A stretch of 64,000 nt of DNA from Panulirus ornatus (GCF_036320965.1 NC_092269.1:35936843-36000842); one strand, 5' to 3'. Positions 1-13,697 are shown, counted from the stretch's first letter. The notes: generated by a model from the letters alone, not told the origin. Program-made: numbers and translations.

Positions 1-218
1 AGCCGCCATTGATTCTATGCCACACAGGAGCTGTATGTCATAATGGTGATTCTGTGCCACATAGGAACCGCATAGGATCATAGTGATTCTGTACCACGTC
101 CATCGTTGAATGTCTATATCTGTTAAGTGCCAAACACTGTCCATCCTGTGCCAGTTGAGTGTATGCACCCGTCCGTGTGTTGACTCTGTACCGGTAGTAG
201 CATTACTAGCAGGTGAGG

Positions 219-1094
<876 letters not shown>

Positions 1095-1612
1095 GTGGTT
1101 GTGTGGGTAAAGTAGTGACGCCTCTGTGTGTGACGGAGGTGTGAGGGGTAAAGTAGTGACGCCTGTGTGTGACGGTGGGTGTGAGGGGTAAAGTATTGAC
1201 TCCTCTGTGTGACGGTGGGTGTGTGGGTAGGGTAGCGACGCCTCTGTGTGATGGTGGGTGTGAGGGGTAAAGTAGTGACGCCTCTGTGTGTGACGGAGGT
1301 GTGAGGGGTAAAGTAGTGACGCCTTTGTGTGACGGTGGGTGTTTGGGTAAGGTAGTGACGCCTTTGTGTGACGGTGGGTGTGTGGGTAGGGTAGCGACCC
1401 CTCTGTGTGACGGTGGGTGTGTGGGTAAAGTATTGACGCATCTGTGTGTGACGGTGGGTGTGTGGGTAGGGTTGCGACCCCTCTGTGTGACGGTGGGTGT
1501 GTGGGTAGGGTAGCGACGCCTCTGTGTGACGGTGGGTGTGTGGGTAGGGTAGCGACGCCTCTGTGTGACGGTGGTGTGTAAGTAGGGTAGTGTGACGGAG
1601 GGTGTGGATAAG
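1095..1612. repeat. Minisatellite, ~39-bp unit, ~13 copies
   Basis: Unit like GACGCCTCTGTGTGACGGTG + GGTGTGTGGGTAGGGTAGC. Start points are spaced 38-41 bases. Several frames stay open through it only because the unit lacks stops. Confidence 0.92.
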
Positions 1613-1947
1613 GTAGCGGAGACGTTACGCCACGGTCATGTCTCATGGAAGTCTACAGTGACGGTCTGCTAAGGTCCGCCAACTACCAGGGTCATTCGGG
1701 GGCCCGCCATCGTTAAACTACGCCAACGAGCCGAGAAATCCTTCAAAACACCTTCCTCAGATGGTAAGGAGGAACCCCCTTGTCAGATACGCCCTCGCTG
1801 TATTTGGCCTTGACTATTTAGCGCCTTTCCTGCTATATAGTTCCCCTTTTTATACCTCTAATTATTTTTTTCTGTTTATTTTGAGTCGTTATTTACAATT
1901 GATTAAGTTAACCATCTGTTACTATACGCTTTTCATATATATTTTTT

Positions 1948-1989
1948 TTCTTTCATACTATTCGCCATTTCCCGCGACAGCGAGGTAGC

Positions 1990-2047
<58 letters not shown>

Positions 2048-2112
2048 TTCTTTCATACTATTCGCCATTTCCCGCGTTAGCGAGGTAGCGTTAAGAACAG
2101 AGGACTTAACGC
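1948..2112 (+). mobile_element. TA-bracketed element, two 5' fragments around a (TA)n array
   Basis: The head TTTCATACTATTCGCCATTT occurs at about 1950-1990 and again at 2049-2108, separated by (TA)n. The second copy reaches AAGAACAGAGGACTT and then stops. This suggests slippage or a nested insertion in the TA tract. Confidence 0.7.
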
Positions 2113-2366
2113 TATATATGTTATTAGATTATTTTACATAGCATAGTTGGAAATGTAAATTAAGAGGCCAGTGATAGGCGGGGATGTAGTAAATGATGGC
2201 AAAAAATTTAGAATATATAAGAAACGGGAAGAAAATTCTCTTCATTATCAGCTAGACAGAAATGTGGTCTCGAAAAGTCGTTCGTGTACAGTTTTTAAAA
2301 CTTGTAAGTTTTTTGAGCGTGATTTTTCGTCGTGTAATATATTGGTTTCTGTGGTTAATTGAGTGG

Positions 2367-2369
<3 letters not shown>

Positions 2370-2408
<39 letters not shown>

Positions 2409-2416
2409 CACACACG
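2370..2416. repeat. (CA)n
   Basis: About 23 CA units, one CGCA interruption. Confidence 0.97.
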
Positions 2417-3132
2417 GTGAGTAGCGTTGTAGGTGGTGTCGTGGGAGGAGGAAAGCCTTGACACGTACGTTCAGGTGAGTGCTTGGAAGGCTACAGGCAC
2501 TTGGCCTCGATCAAGGGCGCGGTGACCTCAATACAGTCACTGTCGTCCGTCTCACGGCACTCGCCCCTGGCTTCATCGTAGGCCAGTAGCTTTCCTTGTA
2601 AGGAACTCTCGTAGAAGGTATAGTGACGTGGGTGTTGAGGGAGGGAGGTGGGGACGGACTCTGAAAGTGATCAACTTTTGAGTAATAAAAGCGTCTCAGT
2701 GAGTCTGTGAGGGCGGGCGTGTGGTGAGGCTGTGGTGTGGCAGGGGGGGTGTCGTCGACGACGGGTATCTTCTCCACGGGCGGGTGGTACTGTTGTGCGT
2801 TCGTGTGACCGAGCAGAACACGCACGCGTGCGTGCGCCACGGACGATCAGAGATCCTCCTGACGAAGGTTACCCCACCCCCCCCACCCACCCTCCATAGT
2901 CTACCCTCATCCCTCCCCGTCCGTCGCCTCTATACCGGTACGTCTCCATCATGTCGTCTCCAGAGGAACCACAAAAGAAAAAAAAATGATTAGAAATATG
3001 ATAATGATAATTGAATAAATGAATAGATAAGAATAAAGTGTCTTGACTCAATACTTTTAATTGGGAACCGTTCATTGGCGAATGTCGTGCTCGCCATGCC
3101 TTACTCTCTGATGACACACTGCCTCTTCCTCA

Positions 3133-3136
<4 letters not shown>

Positions 3137-3210
<74 letters not shown>
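3137..3210. repeat. (TC)37
   Basis: Uninterrupted. Confidence 0.97.
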
Positions 3211-3213
<3 letters not shown>

Positions 3214-5221
3214 GTATCACTCTTTCATGAAACGAATTTCTCTCCTCCCCCCGTGACGACGCGTGTCCTTTATCACCACCTTCGGGACAAAGTGCACCGG
3301 AGGATGCAGGTGGGACACTGCCACAGACGCGATCGTAAGGATGGATTGTAATAAGGACGACGGATTGTAATAAGGACGACATTTTGGAAGATTCACCAGC
3401 GAGCGAGGGCGGGGAGCCGATGGCGAAGGCGGCAAGTACCACCCCCCTCTCCCCCTAATAATGACTTTACCCTAATTACCCGTCTGTCCCCGGCGTTCTT
3501 GAGATGTCACTGTCAACCGTCTCAATTAATGATCCCGTCCCCTCCGTCTCCTTCCCATCCTGTTTACTCCCCGTTAGCCTTGGGCACACCTGATTGGCCG
3601 GGGCTGGAAGTACCCTTCAGGCTATCAAGTCGTCGGAAGGTGGTTCATCAGGTATCACCATCGTCTCGTGAGTCTGGTTGATCCTGATCGCTCTCTGTCT
3701 CCTCTCTTTATTTGGCACAGTTTCCTCTGGTTAATCCCACACGGCGATTGATCTATGTTTTGTCTCCCATTCACCGTTAGGTGGCCTTTTTAAATGCCTT
3801 CCATCGGTGAAAAGGAAAGCTAAAAGGATTTTAAACACCCTTCCCCCCTTTTCCCCCCCCCTCTGTAAATTTTCCCCATCCAGGTTTTTGATTGAGTTGG
3901 AAATACTCCACAGTTAACCTGCCTCTTCAAGTCCCTCGTCCCTCACTGGATAATCCCTTCCTTCTCTCTTAGTTAACCCTATTTCTTCGGAAAACAGGAC
4001 GACTACAGGATTAAATTCTTTTTCTTTTTTTTTTTTTTCCTAGGCGAGTTTCCAAAGGCAAACAAAACCTCCAATCAGGGAGCACAAAAGGTGTGTTGGC
4101 TTCTCCTCCCTCACTCCCACAAGAGCGATTAATTACCGTCCAGCGAGGTGATGGTGGAGGAGGAGGAGGAGGAGAAGGTGGTGGGGATTGGGTGGGTGGA
4201 GGACCACTTGGAGGAGGAGGAGTAGTAGAAGAAGCAGGAGCTAGAAGACATATGTGGATGAGGTGGAGGGAATGCGAAGGAGTCACTAGAGAATTGGAAG
4301 ACGCCATCGAAAAACGGGAAATAAATACATACAAGAAAACATTAAGAAGATGGTGAAATATTTTTTTTGGCAAATGAGTAACAGTACAGTTGAGTTAACG
4401 TATTGCGTGAAACTTGCTGTGTAGATGTTCAGCTGGGGAAAAATATCATGAAGTGAGGAAAGAAAAGGAAAACAACAACTGAACATCTTAATTCAATTTG
4501 ATAAGTTTTATTCTGCGTTAAAAAAAGCTTGCTGAGGTGTCTGAAGTACAATATTGCCTTACATTTGGCCTTCATATGTGTAGACAGTTCGTAACAATAT
4601 TGCGTTTGAAATTATTTCCAAAGTATGCTGTTTATCTTCCCTGTGAATCTAATCCCATTGAAGCACATCATTTACCTCCGTAAACCAGCGCTGTATCTTT
4701 ACGTTTATATTTGGTTTCGTTCGAGTTTGCTGCGAGGCAGCGCGACGGAGCGTTTACGTTTGAGGCGGTTCCCGTGTGATGTTTATCGCTTTATCGCCAC
4801 AGTTTTACCGGGGATGGGATTACCGGGGCAGCGAGAGTCGGTCCGGGCCTCAAGTTAGCCCCAGACGAGTTCACGAAAAGGATATGAAGACTATTTGAAA
4901 GCCGAAGATCTTTGCTGGACTCGTCGTTCGAAGTAGACTGAACTGTTTAGTGCTTTGAGTAATATTTATTCTGTTTGTCCAGTCTGTTTACAGGAGACTG
5001 CCGGGCCACATCTTAAGCTTAACAAGGGAAAAGCTTGATATGTATATATCCGTAAACCTTTGCTCAGCTTGACTAATGATTTATAATGTGTTTTTCTCAC
5101 TCGCCGTCATGCAGCGCACTGTGAGACGCATGGATATAAGTGGGAAGAAATCAGAAAACAAGCGAAACAAAAAGAACCGCTGTAAATGATTATGTTAGAT
5201 GTAACACATGTGTATATTTCA
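3211..5221. other. Gene-free stretch, mostly unique
   Basis: Two kilobases without long arrays. Contains a (GGA)-rich patch (4150-4225) and a T run at 4020-4038. No coding signal recognised. Confidence 0.6.
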
Positions 5222-5342
5222 TAGTTGCCCCATGACATTTTTCCTGGGGCGCCTGCATCTCAAGCCTGCGCTACTTTCAGTTGCAGGGAAATGTGGACTT
5301 TCATTCCCGGTATATCTTCATGCGAGCTGAGTGCGGCTAGTA

Positions 5343-5345
<3 letters not shown>
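5222..5345. repeat. Dispersed repeat pair member 1
   Basis: GGGGCGCCTGCATCTCAAGC, CTGCGCTACTTTCAGTTGCA and GGGAAATGTGGACTTTCATT match in order the sequence at 31535-31590. Both copies stand just upstream of a (GT/CA)n array. Confidence 0.6.

Positions 5346-5386
<41 letters not shown>
5345..5386. repeat. (GT)21
   Basis: Directly follows the 5222-5345 dispersed repeat. Confidence 0.97.
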
Positions 5387-5387
<1 letters not shown>

Positions 5388-5447
5388 ATCTGTGACTTTG
5401 TATCCAGTGTATATAACACGCGTGTGTACGAGAAAGAGAGAAGAGTA

Positions 5448-5450
<3 letters not shown>

Positions 5451-5523
<73 letters not shown>
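5451..5523. repeat. (GA)36
   Basis: Preceded by an impure GA/AAG lead. Confidence 0.97.
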
Positions 5524-5524
<1 letters not shown>

Positions 5525-5870
5525 AAAGGAATGGCGTGAGGGTGTGAGTGCGTTGTAAGGTTGGGGTGGTGAGGGCGATGATTGATAGGCTGCTGTGGGA
5601 TGCCCCTCACGCCCTCCACATTATTACTGGCCGGCTTCAACTTCCCGACCACCTCCTCCTCCGCCTGCCCTCCGCGCCCTAGTCTCCTCGGGCCTCTCGC
5701 CTCTCTGTGTCCGAACTCTCGCCTCTCTGTGTCCGACCTCTCGACCTCTCAGGGCTCCCGTGGCCTCGAAGTCTTGCACCCTGGTCGTACACCTCCTCGT
5801 CTTTGCGTTGGCACCACACTCCAGCAACACTTCGATCAAGAAGTGTTTTCCATTCATCCTCTTCCATAGA

Positions 5871-5873
<3 letters not shown>

Positions 5874-5960
<87 letters not shown>
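5874..5960. repeat. (TC)43
   Basis: Uninterrupted; inverted relative to the (GA)36 430 bases to the left. Confidence 0.97.
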
Positions 5961-5963
<3 letters not shown>

Positions 5964-6965
5964 CTTCTCAATCACTTACCTTCAAAGCTATTATCCTGCT
6001 GGTTGATATTCCGGGGGTTGGGGAGGAGCCGTCTGATTTCCTATCCCGTATATGTCTGCATGGGTCAGGAAAATGGGACAACCATTTAACCTCGCCATAC
6101 ACCAACAGGTCTGTTTGCTGGCCTCAGTTTCTACTCCGGTTTTCTCCAACAGATGACCTCGGTAATGAAGTCCATTGTTGTGTGGCTTTCCCATGTATGT
6201 ACCTCCCACATTTGGCCTCAAGTACTAACACCATAGTGGCCGCGTGGACTTGATGGCATGACTCTGTATGCCGTTGTTGTCACAGTTCGATGAAGAACCG
6301 CGTTGTTCTCGATCACTACACCACTGGGGATGTGACTTGCCTCCAGTGGGGTTGTAGGATGTAGTGGCCATGCTGTTTGGCTACGCCACAGCTGATTGTG
6401 CTGTGGGTAGTATACTGGTGGTACGGGGTTGTTGTGGGAACTGCTGGTTGTGCGGGAGTGTTGTGGGAACGTACGTACCGGGAGGTGTTACGGGATTCAT
6501 TCATAGCGGCCGGACCGTCGTGTTTGAGGATCATACCGTCGTGTTCAGGTGTCGCACCGCCCGTCGTGCTCAGCGGTTTCGCCGTCGCATCCCTCCCTAG
6601 TTTGCTTTTCCATCGCACAGGCAAATAGCCCAAGCTCTCGCAAGCTTGCTTGCCCCATATGGGGTACCATATATTTTTTTTTCCCCTATCATAGTCTGTT
6701 TTAGCTGACAGAGCCGTGTGTAATGAAACCATTCGTGTGTGAATCTCGTTCTAAGCGGAATGATACTGAGCAATACGCATAAGCTTCACTGGCCACGCTG
6801 AGCCAGTGAGGATTAAAGAGAGGGAAGGCCTGGCCTCAGCTACCCTTGGGCTACAATTAATTTGAAATAAATTTTCCACCTTTAATTGGTATCAGTGAGG
6901 GTGGCGCCCCGGGTCATTTGGCAGCTCCCTTGATTACCTGACCCCCCCACCCCGCCCCGCCCCGC
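5961..6965. other. Gene-free stretch
   Basis: A minus-strand ORF of 138 codons (6316-6732) spans unique sequence, but it has no recognisable motif and no splice structure. Treated as non-coding. Confidence 0.5.
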
Positions 6966-7022
6966 CAGCCCCGCCCCGACCCGACCCGACCCGACCCGAC
7001 CCGACCCGACCCGACCCGACCC
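6966..7022. repeat. (CCCGA)n pentanucleotide array
   Basis: About ten CCCGA units after a CCCCG-rich lead. The G-rich strand could form a quadruplex. Confidence 0.93.
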
Positions 7023-7238
7023 GCTCTACCACTCTTCCTCCTCCCCTTGCCCCGCTCCGCCCCTCTGTTACTCGTCATCCCCCCAGGCTGCACACCCTCA
7101 TTGCCCAAACCCCCACCCCTTCGTCTCTGCCAGGTCTTCCTTCCCCCATGCCGCTCCCCTCCGGTTGACGTGACGCGCCTCTTCCAAATGCTCCCAAACA
7201 CGCCCCATGCCCCACGTCCTCCCCCTCCCCTCCTTTAT

Positions 7239-7240
<2 letters not shown>

Positions 7241-7315
<75 letters not shown>
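7241..7315. repeat. (TC)37
   Basis: Sits in a C-rich, pyrimidine-biased region (6940-7240). Confidence 0.97.
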
Positions 7316-7318
<3 letters not shown>

Positions 7319-7861
7319 GCCGTTTTCATTAACCTCTCTCTTTTTTTTTTTTTGGTAATCTGTCTCTTAATCCACACATTTTGCCACAGGTTATGACCCC
7401 TCCATACCGGTACCTCCTATGGCCCCTTCCTCCGTGCCAGCACCCCATGTTCACCCTTCCTCCTCTCAGCGCCTGGTGTGCCTCCCTCCCAGCTCCCATT
7501 ATACCGCCCCTTTCTTCCCAGCACCTGACGCGCCCTTCGCACTAGATGGTGAACCTTTACCGACAGATGGTGTCTTGCCCCACACCAGAATGACCTTCCC
7601 GGCAGCAGCTGGCGTCTTCCCCTCACACCAGATGGTGTCCTTTCCCGGCAGCTGGCGTCTTCCCTCACACCACATGGTGGCCGTTACCCAGCTGCTGGTC
7701 TGCGCCCCTCCCTCCCTCCTGTGTCGTGCTCCTTCCTCGGGGTATCGATTCCCCCTCCCCTCACAACCGCCCTTGTCTTCCATTTTTATACAAATAAAGA
7801 CTACGTTTTATAGCACCTTCTTCCCCCCACCCACCACGCGATCAGCTAAAGATTATTGGCT

Positions 7862-7926
7862 TCCCCTCCTCCTCCTCCTCCTCCTCTTCCTCTTCCTCTT
7901 CCTCTTCCTCTTCCTCCTCCTCTCCG

Positions 7927-7975
<49 letters not shown>
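7862..7975. repeat. (CTC/TTC)n followed by (CA)22
   Basis: Pyrimidine trinucleotide tract 7862-7923, then (CA)n 7931-7975. Confidence 0.95.
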
Positions 7976-7978
<3 letters not shown>

Positions 7979-8337
7979 TCTCCTCTCCACCTCCTACCTT
8001 TCGTGTGTACGTGTCTCTCCTCTGCTTCAGCTGCCTGTAGCTGCTCTCATGCGAAGCCGTCGTGCAGAACGTTCTGTATGCAGGTGTCATGTGCCCTCCC
8101 TCGCGCGGTCGTTTTCGTTCGTTGGTATGCGGCTCTGTCGTGCCGCCGTTCTCGTGTGCTTGCTTGTCCTCGGTCGTTCTCGCACGCCTGCCGTCCGTCG
8201 CTCTCGTGCCACTGACGCTGAACACGTCTGCGACAGCCCTTTGCTGTTCTCACGCCGTTCTCATCGGTCGTTCCCTGTCGCAGAACTGTGCCATTTTTTG
8301 GGGGGGTCGTTTTGGTGGATCTGTTCTCGACCCCACC

Positions 8338-9120
8338 CCTCCCCCATCCGTCCTGAACCATCCAGCTGATATTGGAGGAGGTCCGTGTGGTGCAGCTGCA
8401 CTCCACCCCTCCCCCATCCGTCCTGAACCATCCAGCTGATATTGGAGGAGGTCCGTGTGGTGCAGCTGCACTCCACCCCTCCCCCATCCGTCCCGAACCA
8501 TCCAGCTGATATTGGAGGAGGTCCGTGTGGTGCAGCTGCACTCCACCCCTCCCCCATCCGTCCCGAACCATCCAGCTGATATTGGAGGAGGTCCGTGTGG
8601 TGCAGCTGCACTCGACCCCCTCCCGAACCATCCAGCTGTTATTGTAGGAGGTCCGTGTGGTGCAGCTGCACTCGACCCCCTCCCGAACCATCCAGCTGTT
8701 ATTGTAGGAGGTCCGTGTGGTGCAGCTGCACTCGACCCCTCCCGAACCATCCAGCTGTTATTGGAGGAGGTCCGTGTGGTGCAGCTGCACTCGACCCCTC
8801 CCGAACCATCCAGCTGTTATTGGAGGAGGTCCGTGTGGTGCAGCTGCACTCGACCCCTCCGAACCATCCAGCTGCTACTGGAGGAGGTCCGTGTGGTGCA
8901 GCTGCACTCGACCCCCTCCCGAACCATCCAGCTGTTATTGGAGGAGGTCCGTGTGGTGCAGCTGCACTCGACCCCCTCCCGAACCATCCAGCTGTTATTG
9001 GAGGAGGTCCGTGTGGTGCAGCTGCACTCGACCCCTCCGAACCATCCAGCTGCTACTGGAGGAGGTCCGTGTGGTGCAGCTGCACTCGACCCCTCCCAAA
9101 CCATCCAGCTGCTATTGGGT
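8338..9120. repeat. Minisatellite with 70-bp units turning into ~59-bp units
   Basis: Four 70-bp units (starts 8351, 8421, 8491, 8561) are followed by eight or nine units of 58-60 bp. They share CCATCCAGCTG...GGAGGAGGTCCGTGTGGTG and the palindrome TGCAGCTGCA. The shift comes from loss of a CCCCCATCCGTC segment. Long ORFs here are repeat artefacts. Confidence 0.93.
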
Positions 9121-9429
9121 GAGGTCTCCTCGTGGTGTGGCTGCACGCGACCCTCCACACTGTCCGACCAGCTGCCACCAGGGGGATCGTTTGGTGTTGC
9201 ACCTGGTCGCAACCAGCTGCCACTGAAGAGAGGGAGGGAGGGAGGAAGGAAGGAAGGGAGGGTTGGTGGTGGTCTTTGCGACTGCAAGTGCGCGCGACCC
9301 TCCGCACTAAACCGACCAGCTGCTATAAATTCGCTTTTATTGGAAATGGGTTAAAGGCTGCCCAGATGTTTTCCTCGTGTATATAAAGAAAAAAAAAAAG
9401 AGCGTATTGACAACGAAGACGTACTCAGT

Positions 9430-10262
9430 GAAGTATGAGGGGGAGCGTGGGGAAATATGTGTGAGGGGAGAGGGGAACCCAACTGCCGTGTCGTGGATCA
9501 GGGGGAGGTGGCTAACGTATTGCGAGCGATGGAGAGGAAGAGCGGGTCGTAAAACTGCTTTTGGGGTGTGAATCAGGGGAGGCTTAAACTGTTGTGTCGT
9601 CAATCAGGGGTGGGTAAAGGGGAGGTTAAACTGTTATTGTGTCATGAATCAGGGGAGGTTAATCTCCTGTGTTATGAGTTAGGGGGAGACTAAACTCCTG
9701 TGTTATGAATGAGGTGAGGCAAAACTCCTGTGTTACGAAGCAGGGGAGGCTGTAGACAGTGTAGGGGAAGAGCAGGTCTAAACTGCTTTGTGATGTGAAT
9801 CAGGGGAAACCAAATTGCCTGTGTTATGAGTCGGCAGCCCAAACTGCTGTGATATGAATCGGGGAAAGAATGAACGGTTGTGTTATATTTCAAGGGAGAC
9901 CCATGAATTTAGTGGCCCATGAATTATGGGTCACTAAACTAATTTGTCGTGAATTTTGGGTGACCAAACTATTCTTTTATGAATCTTGCATGACCAGACT
10001 GTTCTCCTATGAATCACGGGTTGACCAAATTGTTCTGTTCGGTGAACTAGGGGGGGAAACCGACCCGTTCTCCCGTCATGAATTGAGGGGGACCCAAACT
10101 GCCTTTCTCACGACGCAGTCGAGGAAGGGAGCTGAATTGTTCCGTGCTGTGGATCAAGCGGGGGACTAAACTGCCCGTGCTGTGGATCAGGAAGGAGTTA
10201 AGGTTGTTGTCTGTTACGGATCAGGGGGGAGATTAAACGGCTCTCTCCTGTGGATTACGAGA
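9430..10262. repeat. Degenerate minisatellite, ~38-45-bp units
   Basis: Recurrent AATCAGGGGAGGCTAAACTG + CTGTGTTATG with drifting length. It is best preserved at 9570-9860 and decays to the right. Confidence 0.8.
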
Positions 10263-10500
10263 CGTCAGCATGTGCATCAGCTGTGCGACCCTGGGATTGC
10301 CTTTGCGTGCGTGGACAAGTCATCTGCATATTGTAGGGTGATCGGGCACGATCCTGTGTAGGTTACTACTGCCTGCATCAGTCGCTCATCTTTCCCCTCC
10401 TCCTCCTCCACCAACATTTCCCATCTGGTTCCTCCTCGAGAGCCCATGGCTCCGTTGCGTCATGGGTGACACAGTGGGGTCGGGGTAGCGTATTAGGTGC

Positions 10501-10505
<5 letters not shown>

Positions 10506-10580
<75 letters not shown>
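10506..10580. repeat. (TA)37
   Basis: No TA-bracketed element is attached here. Confidence 0.97.
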
Positions 10581-10582
<2 letters not shown>

Positions 10583-10669
10583 TGATTGAGGGAACTGAGG
10601 CATTTTTTGGGGTGGGTGGGTTGGGGATTGTAGTAATCTTCCGTTTCTGTTGGTATTCTGTCCTTTGGC

Positions 10670-11062
10670 CATGATTCTTGACCTCCTGTGCCTCACAGTG
10701 CCCGGATTCTTGACCTCCTGTGCCTGACGGTGCCCTGATACTTGGCCTCCATCCTACCCTTCATAGTGCCAGGATACTTGACCTCCTGCGCCTCACAGTG
10801 CCAGGATACTTGACCTCCTGCCCCTCACAGTGACAGGATACTTGACCTCCTGCGCCTCACAGTGCCAGGATACTTGACCTCCTGCCCCTCACAGTGACAG
10901 GATACTTGACCTCCTGCGCCTCACAGTGCCAGGATACTTGACCTCCTGCCCCTCACAGTGCCAGGATACTTGACCTCCTGCCCCTCACAGTGCCAGGATA
11001 CTTGACCTCCTGCCCCTCACAGTGCCAGGATACTTGACCTCCTGTCCCTCCACAGTGCCAGG
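10670..11062. repeat. Minisatellite, 32-bp unit
   Basis: CAGTGCCAGGATACTTGACC + TCCTGCSCCTCA, about 12 copies, with GCGCC/GCCCC alternating between neighbouring units at 10771-10960. Confidence 0.92.
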
Positions 11063-11225
11063 ATGCCTGAGAGTGGCTCTGGCCTTATCACGGGCACCCA
11101 CGCCCTTGTTTTAGCAGGAACACACCAGCTCATCCCGACGTCTTCTTTCCTGCCATCACCCATTGTGACGGCAGACACCCCACCCCCCCTCCCGTCACTC
11201 ACGCTCCCCTCCCCTCTTCCACCTC

Positions 11226-11227
<2 letters not shown>

Positions 11228-11297
<70 letters not shown>
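11228..11297. repeat. (TC)34
   Basis: Uninterrupted. Confidence 0.97.
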
Positions 11298-11300
<3 letters not shown>

Positions 11301-11650
11301 GTAGGGGGCCTCACTGAGATCACAGTGTCCTCTTTGGACTCGACGGTCGTCGTCCACCTGTGGAGCGACGACGCCTTGTACCACTTATTAATTTGCCCCC
11401 CCTTTTATCACACTCGCGTCGCGAGGGGCGCCCTGACCCACCTTGGTCGCCCTTGTGTTCTCCATGTTGCTCTGCAGCATACTTTCCACTGGCACTCGTC
11501 CAGGGATACATATGTATGCATGTATGTATTCATGACATCTTGAGGGAGGTTGAGGAATGCGTTGTGGAATACGGTCTGTCTACGAGAGAGGAGACTGGTT
11601 TTTTCTTTTCTTTTCTAGCAGTAGACAGATGACAAGAATCTGTAGTCGCT

Positions 11651-11653
<3 letters not shown>

Positions 11654-11735
<82 letters not shown>

Positions 11736-11758
11736 TGATGCTGGGGGAAAGAGCAGAA

Positions 11759-11798
<40 letters not shown>
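11654..11798. repeat. (GA)38 and (GT)17 pair
   Basis: (GA) 11654-11731 and (GT) 11763-11798, 31 bases apart. Confidence 0.96.
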
Positions 11799-11799
<1 letters not shown>

Positions 11800-11894
11800 C
11801 GTCGACAGGCCTGGGAAGTAAGCGGAGAGTGATGTCTGGGGGTGCGCCGCGCCAAGGGAGGAAGTGATCCAGGTTAAGTGATTTGGAAGTAACT

Positions 11895-12078
11895 CTCCCT
11901 GACCACACGCGCCCCCTCCCTCACCGGTAGAGCGGCTGCTCCCCTGGACCACACGCGCCCCTTCCCTCACCGGTAGAGCGGCTCCCCCCTGGACCACACG
12001 CGCCCCTTCCCTCACCGGTAGAGCGGCTGCCCCCTGGACCACACGCGCCTCCTCCTCCCTCACCGGTAGAGGAGCGGC
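11895..12078. repeat. Tandem repeat, ~46-bp unit, four copies
   Basis: GACCACACGCGCCCCTTCCC + TCACCGGTAGAGCGGCTGC; starts near 11901, 11947, 11992 and 12037. Confidence 0.9.
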
Positions 12079-12484
12079 AGTAGCAGTAGCTGGAATTGGA
12101 ACGAGGTGGTGGAGTTGGGCTGCACTCGCCTCCCCGCGCCGTACACTCCAAAGAATAACTCTTACATTAACCTCTGTCCCCTCATCTCTGGGCTTCATTG
12201 TCGTGTTAGAGGAGTGTGGGTTGGCTTACGGTTGTACGTGTCGTGTAGGGGGATGGCCAGAGCAACATACTTGGTGCCGTTGCGGAGTTTTGTGACCGGT
12301 GTATTCGCCACAAGTGGTGTCGTGTGGGCATGGCCAGCATGGGGCACACGCCCTTGAGTTCTTCACCTGTGAGGTGGGGAGGCATGGAATGAGGCTTGTG
12401 TATTTTCTTTCTGGTCTTCGTACTTCGTTTGTTGTTATTCAGTACAAGAATTTTAAGTTCTTTTTTAGGGTTTAGATGCTACTG

Positions 12485-13136
12485 TTTTTATATCTAGAGT
12501 GTTCTTGTTGTTTTATATCTAGAGTGTTCTTATTGTTTTATATCTAGAGTGTTCTTATTGTTTTATATCTAGAGTGTTCTTATTGTTTTATATCTAGAGT
12601 GTTCTTATTGTTTTATATCTATAGTGTTCTTATTGTTTTATATCTAGAGTGTTCTTATTGTTAGATATCTAGAGTGTTCTAATTGTTTTATATCTAAAGT
12701 GTTCTTGTTATTAGATATCTAGAGTGTTCTTATTGTTTTATATCTAGAGTGTGCTTGTTGTTAGATATCTAGAGTGTTCTCATTGTTTTATATCTAGAGT
12801 GTGCTTGTTGTTAGATATCTAGAGTGTTCTCGTTGTTTTATATCTAGAGTGTGCTTGTTGTTAGATATCTAGAGTGTTCTTATTGTTTTATATCTAGAGT
12901 GTTCTTGTTATTAGATATCTAGAGTGTTCTTATTGTTTTATATCTAGAGTGTGCTTGTTGTTAGATATCTAGAGTGTTCTCATTGTTTTATATCTAGAGT
13001 GTGCTTGTTGTTAGATATCTAGAGTGTTCTTATTGTTTTATATCTAGAGTGTTCTTGTTATTAGATATCTAGAGTGTTCTTATTGTTTTATATCTAGAGT
13101 GTGCTTGTTGTTAGATATCTAGAGTGTTCTTGTTAG
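12485..13136. repeat. Minisatellite, 25-bp unit with 50-bp dimers, ~26 copies
   Basis: TATCTAGAGTGTTCTTATTG + TTTTA alternates with TATCTAGAGTGTGCTTGTTG + TTAGA. The right two-thirds is organised as two-unit dimers. Confidence 0.94.
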
Positions 13137-13694
13137 ATTTCTTGAGTTCTCTTGTACAGCAGGAAGGTCGGGCTGGAGTCGTGTGTGTTAGTTTAACGAA
13201 GGAACGACCCTCTACCTCCTCCGAGCATCAGGCACGACCTTAAAAGGTTTTTGGTAAAGTGCCGTCCTGGCTTACAGGTTATATCGTGGGCCATGAGTGC
13301 TGCGGTGGTGGTGGGTGTTATTAAACTGCTGTGGCCCGGCAATGTGTTTCAGGTGGCTATAGCCAACCCGAGGAAACCTTGAACCTTTTTTATTACGGTA
13401 CCGGATGGCTAATACTGCCTCCTTACCCCACATCAGGGTAGAAGGGAGACGAGGCACTTGACCAGTATCATCGGTGAATGAGGCAAGGGGAGGAGGAGGT
13501 ATTAACCCCTCCCTACTGAAGGTGGCGGGAGAGATAGTGCCATCGGGGTGAGGGGTAGTGGAGGAAGAGCTAATATTGATCTTTATGATAAGCGAATGAG
13601 GCGGGAGAGGTATTAACCTCCTGTCCCAAGTCATGAGGAGGAAGAGAGGAGGAGAAAGGGGTGAGGGATATTCTTCTCATTTTCATCAGGAGGA

Positions 13695-13697
<3 letters not shown>

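Noticed and set aside
52..110. Possible tandem GATTCTGTGCCACA repeat at the window start
   Set aside because: Only three weak copies; too short and degenerate to call.
6316..6732. 138-codon minus-strand ORF
   Set aside because: No recognisable domain, no splice sites with phase support, and codon use unlike exons A-C.
8047..9354. Long ORFs on both strands (up to 299 codons)
   Set aside because: They follow a stop-free tandem unit in several frames at once; no start context, domain or splice structure.
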